A DNA stretch of 64,000 bases from Chryseomicrobium palamuruense (GCF_042649045.1 NZ_JBHSEF010000008.1:62001-126000), one strand, 5' to 3'. Positions 37,126 through 46,338 are shown, numbered from the stretch's first letter. Notes: generated by a model not told the origin, from the letters alone. Numbers and translations are program-made.

Positions 37126-37140
37126 AATTTTCCCAATATT
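37126..37140 (+). promoter_or_regulatory. candidate CodY box 1 upstream of the peptide transporter
   Basis: AATTTTCCCAATATT matches the CodY consensus AATTTTCWGAAAATT at 12 of 15 bases. It lies about 90 nt before the -35 element. CodY controls peptide transporters in Bacillus, but the region is AT-rich, so chance matches are possible. Confidence 0.35.
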
Positions 37141-37231
37141 GCTTTTATCTCAATCCCTTGTCTCTCTAGGGTTTACAAAGTTTTCTAAATTAAGAGAATG
37201 CTTAAAATAGTGAAATGAGCCAAAAAACTTA

Positions 37232-37260
37232 TTGTCACTGTAATAATTCTGTAATAGAAT
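37232..37260 (+). promoter_or_regulatory. sigma-A promoter of the peptide transporter operon
   Basis: TTGTCA (37232-37237), a 17-nt spacer, then TAGAAT (37255-37260). The 370-nt gap between fabF and appD holds this promoter, the fabF terminator and two CodY-like sites; no further gene was seen in it. Confidence 0.65.
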
Positions 37261-37276
37261 TTACATCTAGGTGAAC

Positions 37277-37291
37277 AATTAACTGAAAAAT
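37277..37291 (+). promoter_or_regulatory. candidate CodY box 2 downstream of the start site
   Basis: AATTAACTGAAAAAT matches the CodY consensus at 12 of 15 bases and lies about 10 nt past the predicted transcription start, a position suited to repression. Confidence 0.4.
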
Positions 37292-37353
37292 AGAAAATTT
37301 GAAACACATTAGAAGTGACTTACAACTTTGTGAGACTTGAGAGGAGCAGAAGG

Positions 37354-38373
37354 TTGAAGAACGCATCAGAATTATTAACCATCTCAGATTTGCATACAGG
37401 CTTCAGCATCAAGGATACATACTACAATGCAGTAGATGGGGTATCCCTAACACTCCGTAAGAATGAAATTCTTGCCATTGTTGGAGAGTCTGGCTGCGGG
37501 AAAAGTACATTAGCCACCTCCATTATTGGATTACATAACTCGAACAAGACACGTGTAATCGGAGAAATTAAATTTAAAGATATCAATCTAGCGAATATTT
37601 CAGAAGAAAAAATGAATTCGATTCGCGGGAATGATATCGGCATGATTTTCCAAGATCCTCTTTCTGCATTAAATCCTTTAATGAGAATTGGTGATCAAAT
37701 TGAGGAAAGTTTAATTTATCACACGGACTTAAATGGCGATCAGCGTAAAGCGCGTGTACTCGAGTTGCTGGCACAAGTAGGGATTCCCAATCCTACTCGC
37801 ACAGCTCGTCAATTCCCACACCAATTATCTGGGGGAATGCGTCAACGTGTTATTATTGCGATTGCAATTTCTTGTAAGCCTTCTATCATCATTGCAGACG
37901 AACCAACCACTGCACTTGATGTAACAATTCAAGCGCAGATTCTTGATCTGCTAATTGAACTACAAAAAGAAACTGGCGCTGGAATTATCTTGATCACCCA
38001 TGACCTTGGGGTAGTAGCAGAAGTAGCTCACCGAGTAGCCGTTATGTATGCTGGTGAAGTAGTAGAAGAAGCACCTGTAAATGAATTATTTAATAATCCG
38101 AAACATCCATATACACGTTCCTTGTTAAACTCAATTCCACAAGCAAATAGTGAGAATGAACGTTTACAGGTGATTCGTGGACTAGTACCATCTCTCATCA
38201 ACTTACCTCGTGAAGGTTGTCGCTTTGCACCGCGTATCCCGTGGATTCCTGCAGAAGCACATGAAGCCACACCAAAGCTTCATGAAGTGGCACCAGGACA
38301 TTTCGTACGCTGTACGTGTTGGCAACATTTTTACTTCCAAAGTGAAGAAGAAATGGAGGACATCATAGAATGA
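37354..38373 (+). CDS. appD: oligopeptide ABC transporter ATP-binding protein (AppD/OppD type)
   Basis: This is one of two ATPases energising oligopeptide import. It has 339 residues with Walker A GESGCGKST, signature LSGGMRQR, Walker B IIADEPTTALD and the C-terminal oligopeptide/dipeptide extension (HPYTRSLLNSIP) with a late cysteine-containing tail. The start is TTG 37354, which has GAGGAG 7 nt upstream; a longer frame to 37315 has no ribosome site. It opens a five-gene operon in the order D-F-B-C-A. The location between fabF and trpS matches appDFABC of B. subtilis. Confidence 0.9.
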   Translation: MKNASELLTISDLHTGFSIKDTYYNAVDGVSLTLRKNEILAIVGESGCGKSTLATSIIGLHNSNKTRVIGEIKFKDINLANISEEKMNSIRGNDIGMIFQDPLSALNPLMRIGDQIEESLIYHTDLNGDQRKARVLELLAQVGIPNPTRTARQFPHQLSGGMRQRVIIAIAISCKPSIIIADEPTTALDVTIQAQILDLLIELQKETGAGIILITHDLGVVAEVAHRVAVMYAGEVVEEAPVNELFNNPKHPYTRSLLNSIPQANSENERLQVIRGLVPSLINLPREGCRFAPRIPWIPAEAHEATPKLHEVAPGHFVRCTCWQHFYFQSEEEMEDIIE

Positions 38374-39320
38374 GTTTCATGCAGATTAAAGACCTCCAAG
38401 TACATTATCCGATTCGCGGAGGATTCTTCAATACGATTCAAGACCATGTACATGCCGTTGATGGTATCAGCATGGAATTTGAAGCAGGAAAAACGTATGG
38501 TCTTGTAGGAGAATCTGGTTGTGGGAAATCGACAACTGGAAAATCGATTATTGGACTAGAGAAAATTACTTCCGGAAAAATCATTTATGAAGGTAAAGAT
38601 GTAACGAACGCACGCAGACAGCGTAACTCTGCATACAATCGGGACATACAAATGATTTTCCAAGATGCTCACTCGAGTATGAACCCTCGTAAACGTGTGT
38701 CGGAAATTTTAGCAGAACCGATTCGTAACTTCTTGAACTTAACTCCGGATGAAGAACGTCGTCGTATCAATGAGCTACTTGCGATTGTCGGAATGCCGGA
38801 AGATGTAAAGTTAAAATATCCACATGAATTTTCTGGTGGTCAAAAGCAACGTATTGGAATCGCTCGTGCAATTGCAACGAACCCAAAACTGATTATTGCA
38901 GATGAACCCGTATCAGCGCTTGATCTTTCTGTTCAAGCCCAGGTATTAAACTTCATGAAAGATATTCAAAAAGAACTTGGACTAACGTATCTCTTTATTT
39001 CCCACGATTTAGGTGTGGTGAAACATATGTGTGATGAAGTAAATATTATGTACAAAGGTAGATTCGTAGAATCTGGTTCGAAACATGACATATACGCAAA
39101 TCCACAGCATATTTACACAAAACGTTTATTATCTGCAATCCCAAATATTGAACCAGCCACACGTGATGAGCGGAAAATCGAACGACAACGTGTTGAAACA
39201 AACTATCATGTAGAAAATAAAAAATATTTCGATGAAAATGGTCGAGTATTTGATTTACGCCCAATCTCTGACACGCACAAAGTAGCGATGACAGCATCAG
39301 AACAGGGGGGCAATGTGTAA
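38370..39320 (+). CDS. appF: oligopeptide ABC transporter ATP-binding protein (AppF/OppF type)
   Basis: This is the second ATPase of the importer, with 316 residues. Walker A is GESGCGKST, the signature is FSGGQKQR, and Walker B is LIIADEPVSALDLS. The start overlaps the appD stop by 4 nt (ATGA) and its own stop overlaps appB by one nucleotide, so the operon is tightly coupled. Confidence 0.92.
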   Translation: MSFMQIKDLQVHYPIRGGFFNTIQDHVHAVDGISMEFEAGKTYGLVGESGCGKSTTGKSIIGLEKITSGKIIYEGKDVTNARRQRNSAYNRDIQMIFQDAHSSMNPRKRVSEILAEPIRNFLNLTPDEERRRINELLAIVGMPEDVKLKYPHEFSGGQKQRIGIARAIATNPKLIIADEPVSALDLSVQAQVLNFMKDIQKELGLTYLFISHDLGVVKHMCDEVNIMYKGRFVESGSKHDIYANPQHIYTKRLLSAIPNIEPATRDERKIERQRVETNYHVENKKYFDENGRVFDLRPISDTHKVAMTASEQGGNV

Positions 39321-40282
39321 TGTGGAAGACGATTATTCGACGATTTCTCGTCATGATCCCTCAGTTAATCGTACTAAGTTTGCTGATTTTCGTTATGGCA
39401 AAGTTTATGCCTGGGGATCCATTCACAGGTTTGATCACTCCAGAAACTGACCCAGCACGTGTTGAAGAGCTGCGTCAAAAAGCTGGTTTCTATGATCCAT
39501 GGTACATTCAATATTTCAACTGGATGTGGAATGCATTCCAAGGAGACTTTGGTCGTTCCTATACATTTAACCAACCGGTAGCAAACTTGATTGGTGACCG
39601 TGCATTAAACACATTTTGGTTATCACTCGTCAGTGTAATTTTACTTTATGCACTTGCTATACCATTAGGCGTACTTGCAGGTCGCTATAACGATACAATT
39701 CTTGATAAATCCATCGTTTTCTATAGCTTCATCGTTTATGCAATCCCAACATTCGTTTTAGGATTAATCTCACTCTTCTTCTTCGGATATGAGTTAGGCT
39801 GGTTCCCAACGAGTGGTACAGTAAGTATAAAAGCAGATCCAGGAACATTTGGATATGTAGCAAGTAAGATCTATCATATGTTGCTTCCAGCATTAGTATT
39901 CGCTGTTCTTGGAACAACAGGTGTTATTCAGTACTTACGTACAGAAATTATTGATGCAAAAACAATGGACTATGTCCGTACAGCTCGAGCAAAAGGTGTT
40001 CCACAACGAAAAGTGTACTCAAAACACATTTTCCGTAACTCCTTACTACCGATTGCTGCATTCCTAGGATTTACCATCACGAACTTATTAGGTGGATCGA
40101 TCTTTATTGAGACGATTTTTGGCTATCCAGGGATGGGTAAATTATTCGTCGATGCCATCAATGGCCGTGACTACAGTGTTATTACAGCGTTAGTTATGCT
40201 TTTCGGATTCTTAACATTATTGGGAAGTCTATTGTCCGATATCATCATGAGTATTGTAGACCCTCGTATCAGGATTGATTGA
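39320..40282 (+). CDS. appB: oligopeptide ABC transporter permease (AppB/OppB type)
   Basis: This 320-residue membrane permease has about six membrane segments and the DppB/OppB signature, including the EAA-type loop EIIDAKTMDYVRTARAKGV that docks onto the ATPases and the following HIFRNSLLPIAAFLG. The start TAATG overlaps the appF stop codon. Confidence 0.92.
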   Translation: MWKTIIRRFLVMIPQLIVLSLLIFVMAKFMPGDPFTGLITPETDPARVEELRQKAGFYDPWYIQYFNWMWNAFQGDFGRSYTFNQPVANLIGDRALNTFWLSLVSVILLYALAIPLGVLAGRYNDTILDKSIVFYSFIVYAIPTFVLGLISLFFFGYELGWFPTSGTVSIKADPGTFGYVASKIYHMLLPALVFAVLGTTGVIQYLRTEIIDAKTMDYVRTARAKGVPQRKVYSKHIFRNSLLPIAAFLGFTITNLLGGSIFIETIFGYPGMGKLFVDAINGRDYSVITALVMLFGFLTLLGSLLSDIIMSIVDPRIRID

Positions 40283-40312
40283 CAAACATAATGGAAAAGG
40301 AGAGTTCGAAAA

Positions 40313-41221
40313 ATGGCAGAAAAACAAACAATTGATGTAGAGAAAAAAGTTCCTGCAGCCTCTCCGCCAACCGGTTTCCAGGTTATTGCGCGGGAGTTTG
40401 CAAAAGATAAACTAGCAATGGCATCTTTAATTTTCTTAATTATTTTGATTGCCACGATTTATATCTGGTCATTCCTTATTGACCAAACCGCTTTAATGCG
40501 TATCAGTTTACGTGATCAGATGGCTCCACCAGGTGGGGACTTCTGGTTAGGCGCAGATAAAGGTGGCCGTGACATTTTCGGTCAGCTCATTATCGGTGCA
40601 CGTAACTCCATCACAATTGCGATTTCCGTAACCTTAATTACAGGTATTATAGGTGTTGCAATTGGGTTAATTACAGGTTATTTCGGTGGATGGATTGATA
40701 ATATCTTTATGCGAATCATTGATTTCTTCATTACGATTCCGTCTCTAATGATCATTATCGTCTTCATTTCTATCATTCCTAAATATACAGTTGTATCTTT
40801 CGTTTTAATTATGAGTGTATTCCTTTGGGTAAGTACTGCACGACTTGTTCGTAGTAAGTCTTTATCGGAAGGTCGAAGAGATTATGTCAATGCCTCAAAG
40901 ACGATGGGTACAAGTGACGCGGTCATTATCTTTAAAGAGATGATGCCGAACTTAAGCTCCATTATCATTGTAGAATTGACACTTAACTTCGCCGGAAACG
41001 TAGGGCTTGAAACAGGCTTATCATATCTTGGATTTGGACTTCCACCGTCCACTCCATCACTAGGAACACTTGTAGCTTACGCAAACGATCCGAACATTCT
41101 GGAAAGAGCTTGGTGGAACTGGTTGCCAGCATCAATTTTAATTTTAGTGTTGATGTTGTCAATTAACTATGTAGGTCAGGCGATTCGCCGAGCTGCAGAT
41201 GCGCGTCAGCGCTTAGGTTGA
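40313..41221 (+). CDS. appC: oligopeptide ABC transporter permease (AppC/OppC type)
   Basis: This is the second permease, 302 residues. It shows an N-terminal cytoplasmic segment, the OppC_N-type first membrane helix, and the permease loop SEGRRDYVNASKTMGTSDA followed by FKEMMPNLSSIIIVE. The motif LGADKGGRDIFGQLIIGAR is typical of OppC/DppC proteins. It starts 30 nt after appB with AAAAGGAG upstream. Confidence 0.92.
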   Translation: MAEKQTIDVEKKVPAASPPTGFQVIAREFAKDKLAMASLIFLIILIATIYIWSFLIDQTALMRISLRDQMAPPGGDFWLGADKGGRDIFGQLIIGARNSITIAISVTLITGIIGVAIGLITGYFGGWIDNIFMRIIDFFITIPSLMIIIVFISIIPKYTVVSFVLIMSVFLWVSTARLVRSKSLSEGRRDYVNASKTMGTSDAVIIFKEMMPNLSSIIIVELTLNFAGNVGLETGLSYLGFGLPPSTPSLGTLVAYANDPNILERAWWNWLPASILILVLMLSINYVGQAIRRAADARQRLG

Positions 41222-41245
41222 TATTAAACGATTCTCGTTTGATAT
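41221..41245 (+). other. intercistronic hairpin between appC and appA
   Basis: ATAT-T-AAACGA-TTC-TCGTTT-G-ATAT forms a ten-pair stem with one mismatch and a 3-nt loop. There is no T-run, so it is more likely an mRNA stability or processing element than a terminator. Confidence 0.6.
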
Positions 41246-41275
41246 AAAAAGAGAGTATAAAAAGGAGGAAAACAA

Positions 41276-43129
41276 ATGAACAAGAAGCTTTTAGCTTTAT
41301 TGGCGCTTTTGATGGCATTCATGTTGTTCTTAGCAGCATGTAACAATGACGATTCAACAGCACCAGTAGACACTGATCCTGATACTTCAGAAGGTTCTGA
41401 AGAGGATAACGAAGATGAAGCTGGCGAAGGAGATGGGGAGGGTGCAGAAGAAACTGCTTCTGAAGATCTATTCCCAACTGTATTAGAAAACGAAGGTGAA
41501 GCTATCGAAGGTGGAACTCTTCAAGTTGCATTAGTAAACGATTCACCATTCCAAGGTATCTTCTCTTACACACTTTATGAAGATGCTTACGATGCTGAGA
41601 TCTTAGCTTATGCTTCAAACGTGTTATTCACAACTGATGGTGACTTCCTTATTACTAACGACGGTATCGCTTCTTTAGAAGTAGATGGCGAAAACAACAA
41701 AGCAACAATCACAATCAATCAAGATACATTATGGTCTGATGGCGAGCCGTTAAAAGCGGAAGACCTCATTCAACCATACTTAATCATTGGTCACCCTGAT
41801 TACAATGGTGTACGTTATGATGTAGATTTCCAAAACATCGTAGGTGCTGTTGAGTACAATGCAGGCGAAGCTGATACAATTTCTGGTATCACTAAAATCG
41901 ATGACAAAACTATTGAGATCCAATTTAACAAAATTTCTCCAGCAATATATTCTGGTGGGGATGGTCTTTGGTTCTATGCTGAGCCAAGCCACATCGTAGC
42001 TGACATTCCAGTTGGCGAACTTCTTGAAAACGACGCAGTACGCGTGAACCCAGTTACACTTGGTGCTTTCAAATTTGACCGCATCGTACCTGGTGAGTCT
42101 GTATCATTAGTACGTAACGAGAACTACTGGAGAGGTGCTCCTAAGTTAGATGGCGTTGTTATCACAACTATCCCATCAGCATCTGCTGCTAAGGCAATGG
42201 AAACAGGAGAGTACGATCTTGCCCTTTCATTCCCAACAAGCCAATATGAGTCTGTTCAAAATCTTGAAAACATTACACTTCTTGGACGTCAAGAGTTGTA
42301 CTACTCGTATGTTGGATTCAAACTTGGTAAATACAACTATGACGCAAGCTTAGTTGAAACAGATGTTGAAGGTTCTAAAATGGGTGACCCAGAATTACGT
42401 AAAGCTATGGGTTACGCTTTAGACATCGAGCAAGTTTCTGAAGTATTCTACTTTGGTTTACGTGAGCGTGCGAATTCTCTAATTCCACCAGTATTCAAAT
42501 CATTCCACGATGCTTCAGCAGAAGGATACAACTATGATCCAGAAACGGCTAACCAAATTCTTGATGATGCTGGTTATGAAGATGTAGACGGTGACGGCTT
42601 ACGTGAAGATCCAAATGGTGAAAAATTAACAATCAACCTAGCAGCTATGGCTGGTGACGAAACACAAGAACAAGTTATCAACTACTACCTACAAAACTGG
42701 GAAGAAGTTGGTCTTGATGTTCAACTTGCAACTGGTCGTCTAATCGAGTTCAACACATTCTACGACAAAGTACAAGCTGATGATCCAGAAATCGATGTAT
42801 TCATGGGTGCATGGGGTACAGGTACAAACCCATCTCCAGCAGGTCTATACTCGAAAACAGCTGTTTATAACTTCAGCCGTTACTCTTCGGATGAGTTAGA
42901 AGGCATTCTTGCTGCAATCGATTCTCCAGAAGCGTTAGATTCTGACTACCGTATGGAGCAATTCCAAGCATGGCAAGAGTACATGACGGAAGTTTCTGCA
43001 GTTATTCCAATGCAGTTCCGTTATGAGTTACTTCCAGTGAACGACCGTGTTCTTAACTGGGACTTCAGCTATGATACGGATTGGGGTTACGAGCAGATCG
43101 AACTTTCTGCTGACGCACCAATTAAGTAA
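41276..43129 (+). CDS. appA: oligopeptide-binding lipoprotein (AppA/OppA type)
   Basis: This is the substrate-binding subunit, 617 residues, tethered outside the membrane. The lipobox is FLAAC (near 19-23), followed by a strongly acidic linker (D, E and G to about residue 65) and a family-5 solute-binding fold (TLWSDGEPLKAEDLI, TLGAFKFDRIVPGE, NYWRGAPKLDGVV). A loop DVDGDGLREDPNG near residue 440 resembles a calcium-binding loop, common in this family. Codon use is strikingly regular and suggests high expression. AAAGGAGGAAAAC precedes ATG. Confidence 0.9.
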   Translation: MNKKLLALLALLMAFMLFLAACNNDDSTAPVDTDPDTSEGSEEDNEDEAGEGDGEGAEETASEDLFPTVLENEGEAIEGGTLQVALVNDSPFQGIFSYTLYEDAYDAEILAYASNVLFTTDGDFLITNDGIASLEVDGENNKATITINQDTLWSDGEPLKAEDLIQPYLIIGHPDYNGVRYDVDFQNIVGAVEYNAGEADTISGITKIDDKTIEIQFNKISPAIYSGGDGLWFYAEPSHIVADIPVGELLENDAVRVNPVTLGAFKFDRIVPGESVSLVRNENYWRGAPKLDGVVITTIPSASAAKAMETGEYDLALSFPTSQYESVQNLENITLLGRQELYYSYVGFKLGKYNYDASLVETDVEGSKMGDPELRKAMGYALDIEQVSEVFYFGLRERANSLIPPVFKSFHDASAEGYNYDPETANQILDDAGYEDVDGDGLREDPNGEKLTINLAAMAGDETQEQVINYYLQNWEEVGLDVQLATGRLIEFNTFYDKVQADDPEIDVFMGAWGTGTNPSPAGLYSKTAVYNFSRYSSDELEGILAAIDSPEALDSDYRMEQFQAWQEYMTEVSAVIPMQFRYELLPVNDRVLNWDFSYDTDWGYEQIELSADAPIK

Positions 43130-43136
43130 TCTACAT

Positions 43137-43178
43137 GAAAATCCCGTACAGTGCTTGCACTGTACGGGATTTTTTTTG
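43137..43178. terminator. bidirectional terminator after appA
   Basis: AAATCCCGTACAGTGC and GCACTGTACGGGATTT form a 16-bp perfect stem around TT, with eight T following. The A-run before the left arm means it could also stop trpS transcripts coming from the other side. Confidence 0.93.
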
Positions 43179-43204
43179 CATAGACTTAGAAAAAGAATCA
43201 AAGG

Positions 43205-43447
43205 ATGACAACTATCGGATTTTTACTTTTTATTTGTTGCTATTTTCTACTTATCTACACATGTACGTATCTGATATTAATGTTGAATTTCATCAGTATT
43301 GGATGGACGAGTGAAAGAGTAATGAATACTCTTTTAACTTCCACCGAACTTAAAGTGTTAGGACTGACAATCCTATTCGTTATTTTGCTCTCTTTCTTCC
43401 TAACCCCATGGCGTCTTCCATTTGAGAAAGCGTCTGAGAGGCAATAG
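43205..43447 (+). CDS. putative 80-residue membrane protein
   Basis: This open frame encodes two strongly hydrophobic segments (about 4-33 and 50-68). It has only a weak ribosome site (AAAGG touching the ATG) and its last 68 nt run antisense to the trpS end. No family is recognised. It could be a real small gene or a chance frame in T-rich sequence. Confidence 0.4.
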   Translation: MTTIGFLLFICCYFLLIYTCTYLILMLNFISIGWTSERVMNTLLTSTELKVLGLTILFVILLSFFLTPWRLPFEKASERQ

Positions 43448-44372
43448 CATTTGCTTTTTCTGCGCCTTGATCAAGAAGGAGGTCTAACTCCTCCGAAACA
43501 ATTAATTCTTCGTAGCGTTGCTGAATAGGTGCTAGATGACTAATCACTACATCAGCAACCCCTTGTTTAAATGCGCCGTATTGACTGCCTTCATATTTCT
43601 TAACTACCTCATCAATACTTACACCACGCAAAGAAGCCTCAATAGCTAGCAAATTCGATACGCCAGGTTTATTTTCCGGATCGTAAGCAACAAAACCTTC
43701 CGAATCAGTGACTGCGCTTTTAATTTTCTTTTCAATTTGTTTTGGTGTATCAAGAAGGCGAATGGTCGCTTTTTGGTTTTCATCTGATTTACTCATTTTT
43801 TTCGTTGGGTCTTGTAGGGACTTGATACGTGCGCCATGTTTTGGAAGTTGAATTTCTGGTAATTTCACCACGTTTTTATAACGCTTATTAAAGCGTTCAG
43901 CTAAGTCGCGTGTAAGTTCAATATGCTGCTTCTGATCATCGCCAACAGGTACGATATCCGTCTGATAGAGCAAAATATCAGCTGCCATGAGTGGTGGATA
44001 CGTGAGAAGGGAAGCAGAGACCGCTTCTTTTCCGGTCGATTTGTCTTTGAACTGTGTCATACGCTCAAGTTCACCGATACTTGAAATACATTGCATGATC
44101 CAAGCGGCTTGTGCATGGGCTGGTACTTCCGATTGAATAAATAACGTTACTTTCTTCGGATCTAGGCCGACAGCGAGGTAAAGGGCTGCAAGGGAGCGAA
44201 TGTTCTCTCGTAACTCCTGAGGATCTTGCTGGACGGTAATGGCGTGTTGATCAACAATGCAAAAAATACAGTCATATTCATGTTGGAGTTCAACAAACTG
44301 TCGGAAGGCTCCAATGTAGTTTCCGATGGTCACTGTTCCTGTTGGCTGTACACCTGAAAAAATTCGTTTCAT
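43380..44372 (-). CDS. trpS: tryptophanyl-tRNA synthetase
   Basis: TrpS charges tRNA-Trp. It has 330 residues with the class I HIGH-equivalent TVTIGNYIGAF near residue 13 and KMSKS in TKKMSKSDENQ near 195. The start follows AAAGGAGAG on the minus strand. It is transcribed from its own promoter through a T-box leader whose specifier is UGG. Gene order (app operon, trpS, spx) is as in B. subtilis, but here trpS is on the opposite strand to its neighbours. Confidence 0.96.
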   Translation of the reverse strand: MKRIFSGVQPTGTVTIGNYIGAFRQFVELQHEYDCIFCIVDQHAITVQQDPQELRENIRSLAALYLAVGLDPKKVTLFIQSEVPAHAQAAWIMQCISSIGELERMTQFKDKSTGKEAVSASLLTYPPLMAADILLYQTDIVPVGDDQKQHIELTRDLAERFNKRYKNVVKLPEIQLPKHGARIKSLQDPTKKMSKSDENQKATIRLLDTPKQIEKKIKSAVTDSEGFVAYDPENKPGVSNLLAIEASLRGVSIDEVVKKYEGSQYGAFKQGVADVVISHLAPIQQRYEELIVSEELDLLLDQGAEKANAIASQTLSQMEDAMGLGRKRAK

Positions 44373-44394
44373 CTTCTTTCTCTCCTTTTCATAT

Positions 44395-44645
44395 GAAAAA
44401 GCATCACTCTCCCTAAAAGGGACGAATGATGCTTAAATCCGCGGTACCACCCAAATTATTGGATTACTATCCAATCACTTGCACTGTTAACGGGGGTGCC
44501 CGGAATAATCCTACACGGTAGTTCGGTTACTCTGCTCAGAAGTCCATTCACTAAGGGAAATAAACTACTCTCACCAACCGTAGTCTCTCTGACTATTCCA
44601 CACTCAGGTACTCTTCTTCCTCTATGCATATTTCCTATTGAAAAA
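44395..44645 (-). promoter_or_regulatory. tryptophan T-box leader of trpS
   Basis: Read on the minus strand, the leader contains the conserved T-box GGGTGGTACCGCGGAT (44437-44452), which pairs with uncharged tRNA, followed by a terminator hairpin (GCATCATTCGTCCC/GGGAGAGTGATGC, 44401-44433) with TTTTTC. Stem I carries GGTTGGTGAGAG and the specifier region GTGAATGGACTTCT, whose UGG (44544-44546) is the Trp codon. Uncharged tRNA-Trp would favour the antiterminator and switch on trpS. Confidence 0.95.
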
Positions 44646-44674
44646 AGTATAGCTCACAATAAGTACTAGTGCAA
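44646..44674 (-). promoter_or_regulatory. sigma-A promoter of trpS
   Basis: On the minus strand TTGCAC (44669-44674), a 17-nt spacer, then TATACT (44646-44651). Confidence 0.8.
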
Positions 44675-44760
44675 CAGAATAGGGACTTTCCCCCTATAAT
44701 TCGTCTCTTTTCAGTACCCCTATGAATTGGTAGAATGGGTAAGAGAGAGGGAGATGTCAA

Positions 44761-45972
44761 ATGAAGTCGAAATTACTGAAATCTTTAGGGGCAACAAGTG
44801 CAGCATTTCTGTTACTAACTGGGGGTACGCCTACCTATGCAGAAACACAAGAAATCCAACAATTTAGTGGAAAAGAATTTACAGTACCGCTTATTAATGA
44901 AGAATTAGCCGTAGCCTCGGACCTTTTCCGTTACTCATCTGGTCTAGAATTTGACTACCCAGATGCCGTACGGGGAATATATGTCACTGGTCATTCAGCA
45001 GGAGGAGAGCGATTTAGTCGCTTGATGGATTTAGTCAAAACCACAGACCTCAATGCGATGGTGATCGATATTAAGGATGATTTTGGGGATTTAACATACA
45101 TACCTGCGGAAGATAGCCCTCTAGCAGCTTACGAAATTGGAACTAGATATATCAAAGATGTTCGTGCAGTGCTCGAACAAATGGAAAAAGAACAAGTCTA
45201 TCCAATTGCACGAGTGGTTGTATTTAAGGATACAAAACTTGCCGAACGTAAACCCGAATGGTCTTTCCAAGAAAATGGTCAAATTTGGAAGAATGGACGA
45301 GACGAAGCATTTGTGAATCCTTTCTTGCAAGAAGTGTGGGATTATAATGTAGAAGTAGCCATTGAAGCGGCAAAGATGGGATTCAAAGAAATTCAATTTG
45401 ACTATGTCCGTTTCCCTGAAGGATTTGAACGACGCTCTGAAACGCTTGTCTATTCAAAAGGTACTTATAAAGATTCAGACTTAGATGATGTTCAAAGCCG
45501 TGTGCACGCTGTTACAGATTTTGTAGCTTATGCCCGGGAAAAATTACAACCTTATGATGTGGAAGTATCAGTAGATATTTTTGGGTATTCAGCGACTCTA
45601 ACTGAGGCACCAGGAATTGGACAGAACTTCTCAAAAATTTCCGAGAATGTGGATGTTATTTCCTCAATGATTTATCCAAGCCACTGGACATCCTATTTTG
45701 GTATTGCAAAACCTGACCTTGAGCCATACCGTTTAGTTCAGGAATATGCAAAAGTGGAGAATGCAAAATTAGCTGAGCTTGAAAATCCCCCTACGTCTAG
45801 ACCATGGATTCAAGATTTTACAGCTTCTTACCTTGGGGCTGGTAATTATCTAGTGTATGGAAAAAAAGAAGTTGAAGATCAAATTCGTGCATTGAATGAA
45901 GCAGGAATCAATGAGTTCTTACTTTGGAATGCTGGGAACTCGTATACACCAAATGTTGATTATACACCTTAA
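44761..45972 (+). CDS. secreted putative glycoside hydrolase (DUF4015/PF13200 type)
   Basis: This 403-residue exported protein has a signal peptide ending near TPTYAE (residues 1-28). The rest resembles the TIM-barrel DUF4015 family: RGIYVTGHSAGG at the start of the barrel, VIDIKDDFGDLTY, MGFKEIQFDYVRFPEG, VDIFGYSA and ISSMIYPSHW are the core strands, and acidic residues in DIKDD and FDYVRFPEG are candidate catalytic groups. The substrate is unknown; relatives are thought to act on cell-surface polysaccharide. ATG 44761 follows GAGGGAGA. Confidence 0.85.
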   Translation: MKSKLLKSLGATSAAFLLLTGGTPTYAETQEIQQFSGKEFTVPLINEELAVASDLFRYSSGLEFDYPDAVRGIYVTGHSAGGERFSRLMDLVKTTDLNAMVIDIKDDFGDLTYIPAEDSPLAAYEIGTRYIKDVRAVLEQMEKEQVYPIARVVVFKDTKLAERKPEWSFQENGQIWKNGRDEAFVNPFLQEVWDYNVEVAIEAAKMGFKEIQFDYVRFPEGFERRSETLVYSKGTYKDSDLDDVQSRVHAVTDFVAYAREKLQPYDVEVSVDIFGYSATLTEAPGIGQNFSKISENVDVISSMIYPSHWTSYFGIAKPDLEPYRLVQEYAKVENAKLAELENPPTSRPWIQDFTASYLGAGNYLVYGKKEVEDQIRALNEAGINEFLLWNAGNSYTPNVDYTP

Positions 45973-45973
45973 A

Positions 45974-46012
45974 TGTGTAGAGAGAGCAAAAACTTTCTCT
46001 ACATTTTTTTTG
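45974..46012 (+). terminator. terminator after the glycosidase-like gene
   Basis: GTAGAGAGAG and CTTTCTCTAC pair around CAAAAA, followed by a T-run. Confidence 0.82.
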
Positions 46013-46226
46013 AAAATGCAACCTTTTGTGTTACACAAACGTACTACTTACTATAGAACAGTTATTTTCATTACGTTCTATCTAATTGAGAATCTAAATC
46101 CACCATCAATTTATTGGGAATTGGTTTATTATTGACAAAAGTCGGGTATAGTAACAACAGAACTATACATAAAACTCGTGTTGTTCATCAATTGATCAAT
46201 TTTTTTTAACAAATTGAAAAAAAAGG

Positions 46227-46255
46227 TTTAAAATCAAGGAATTTTGATGTATACT
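46227..46255 (+). promoter_or_regulatory. candidate sigma-A promoter of spxA
   Basis: TTTAAA (46227-46232), a 17-nt spacer, then TATACT (46250-46255). The 366-nt gap before spxA is very AT-rich; besides this promoter and the upstream terminator I see no gene in it, though more promoters are likely. Confidence 0.55.
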
Positions 46256-46338
46256 AAAACTAGACTCGGTAGATTATAGTTATTCTAATTTAAGTGATAA
46301 AACACAATCGTTAATTAATTGAAAGGGCGTGTTGTCGA

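Noticed and set aside
46132..46152. Perfect TTGACA followed by TATAGT upstream of spxA
   Set aside because: The spacing is only 9 nt, which does not form a promoter; the TTTAAA-17-TATACT pair further on is better.
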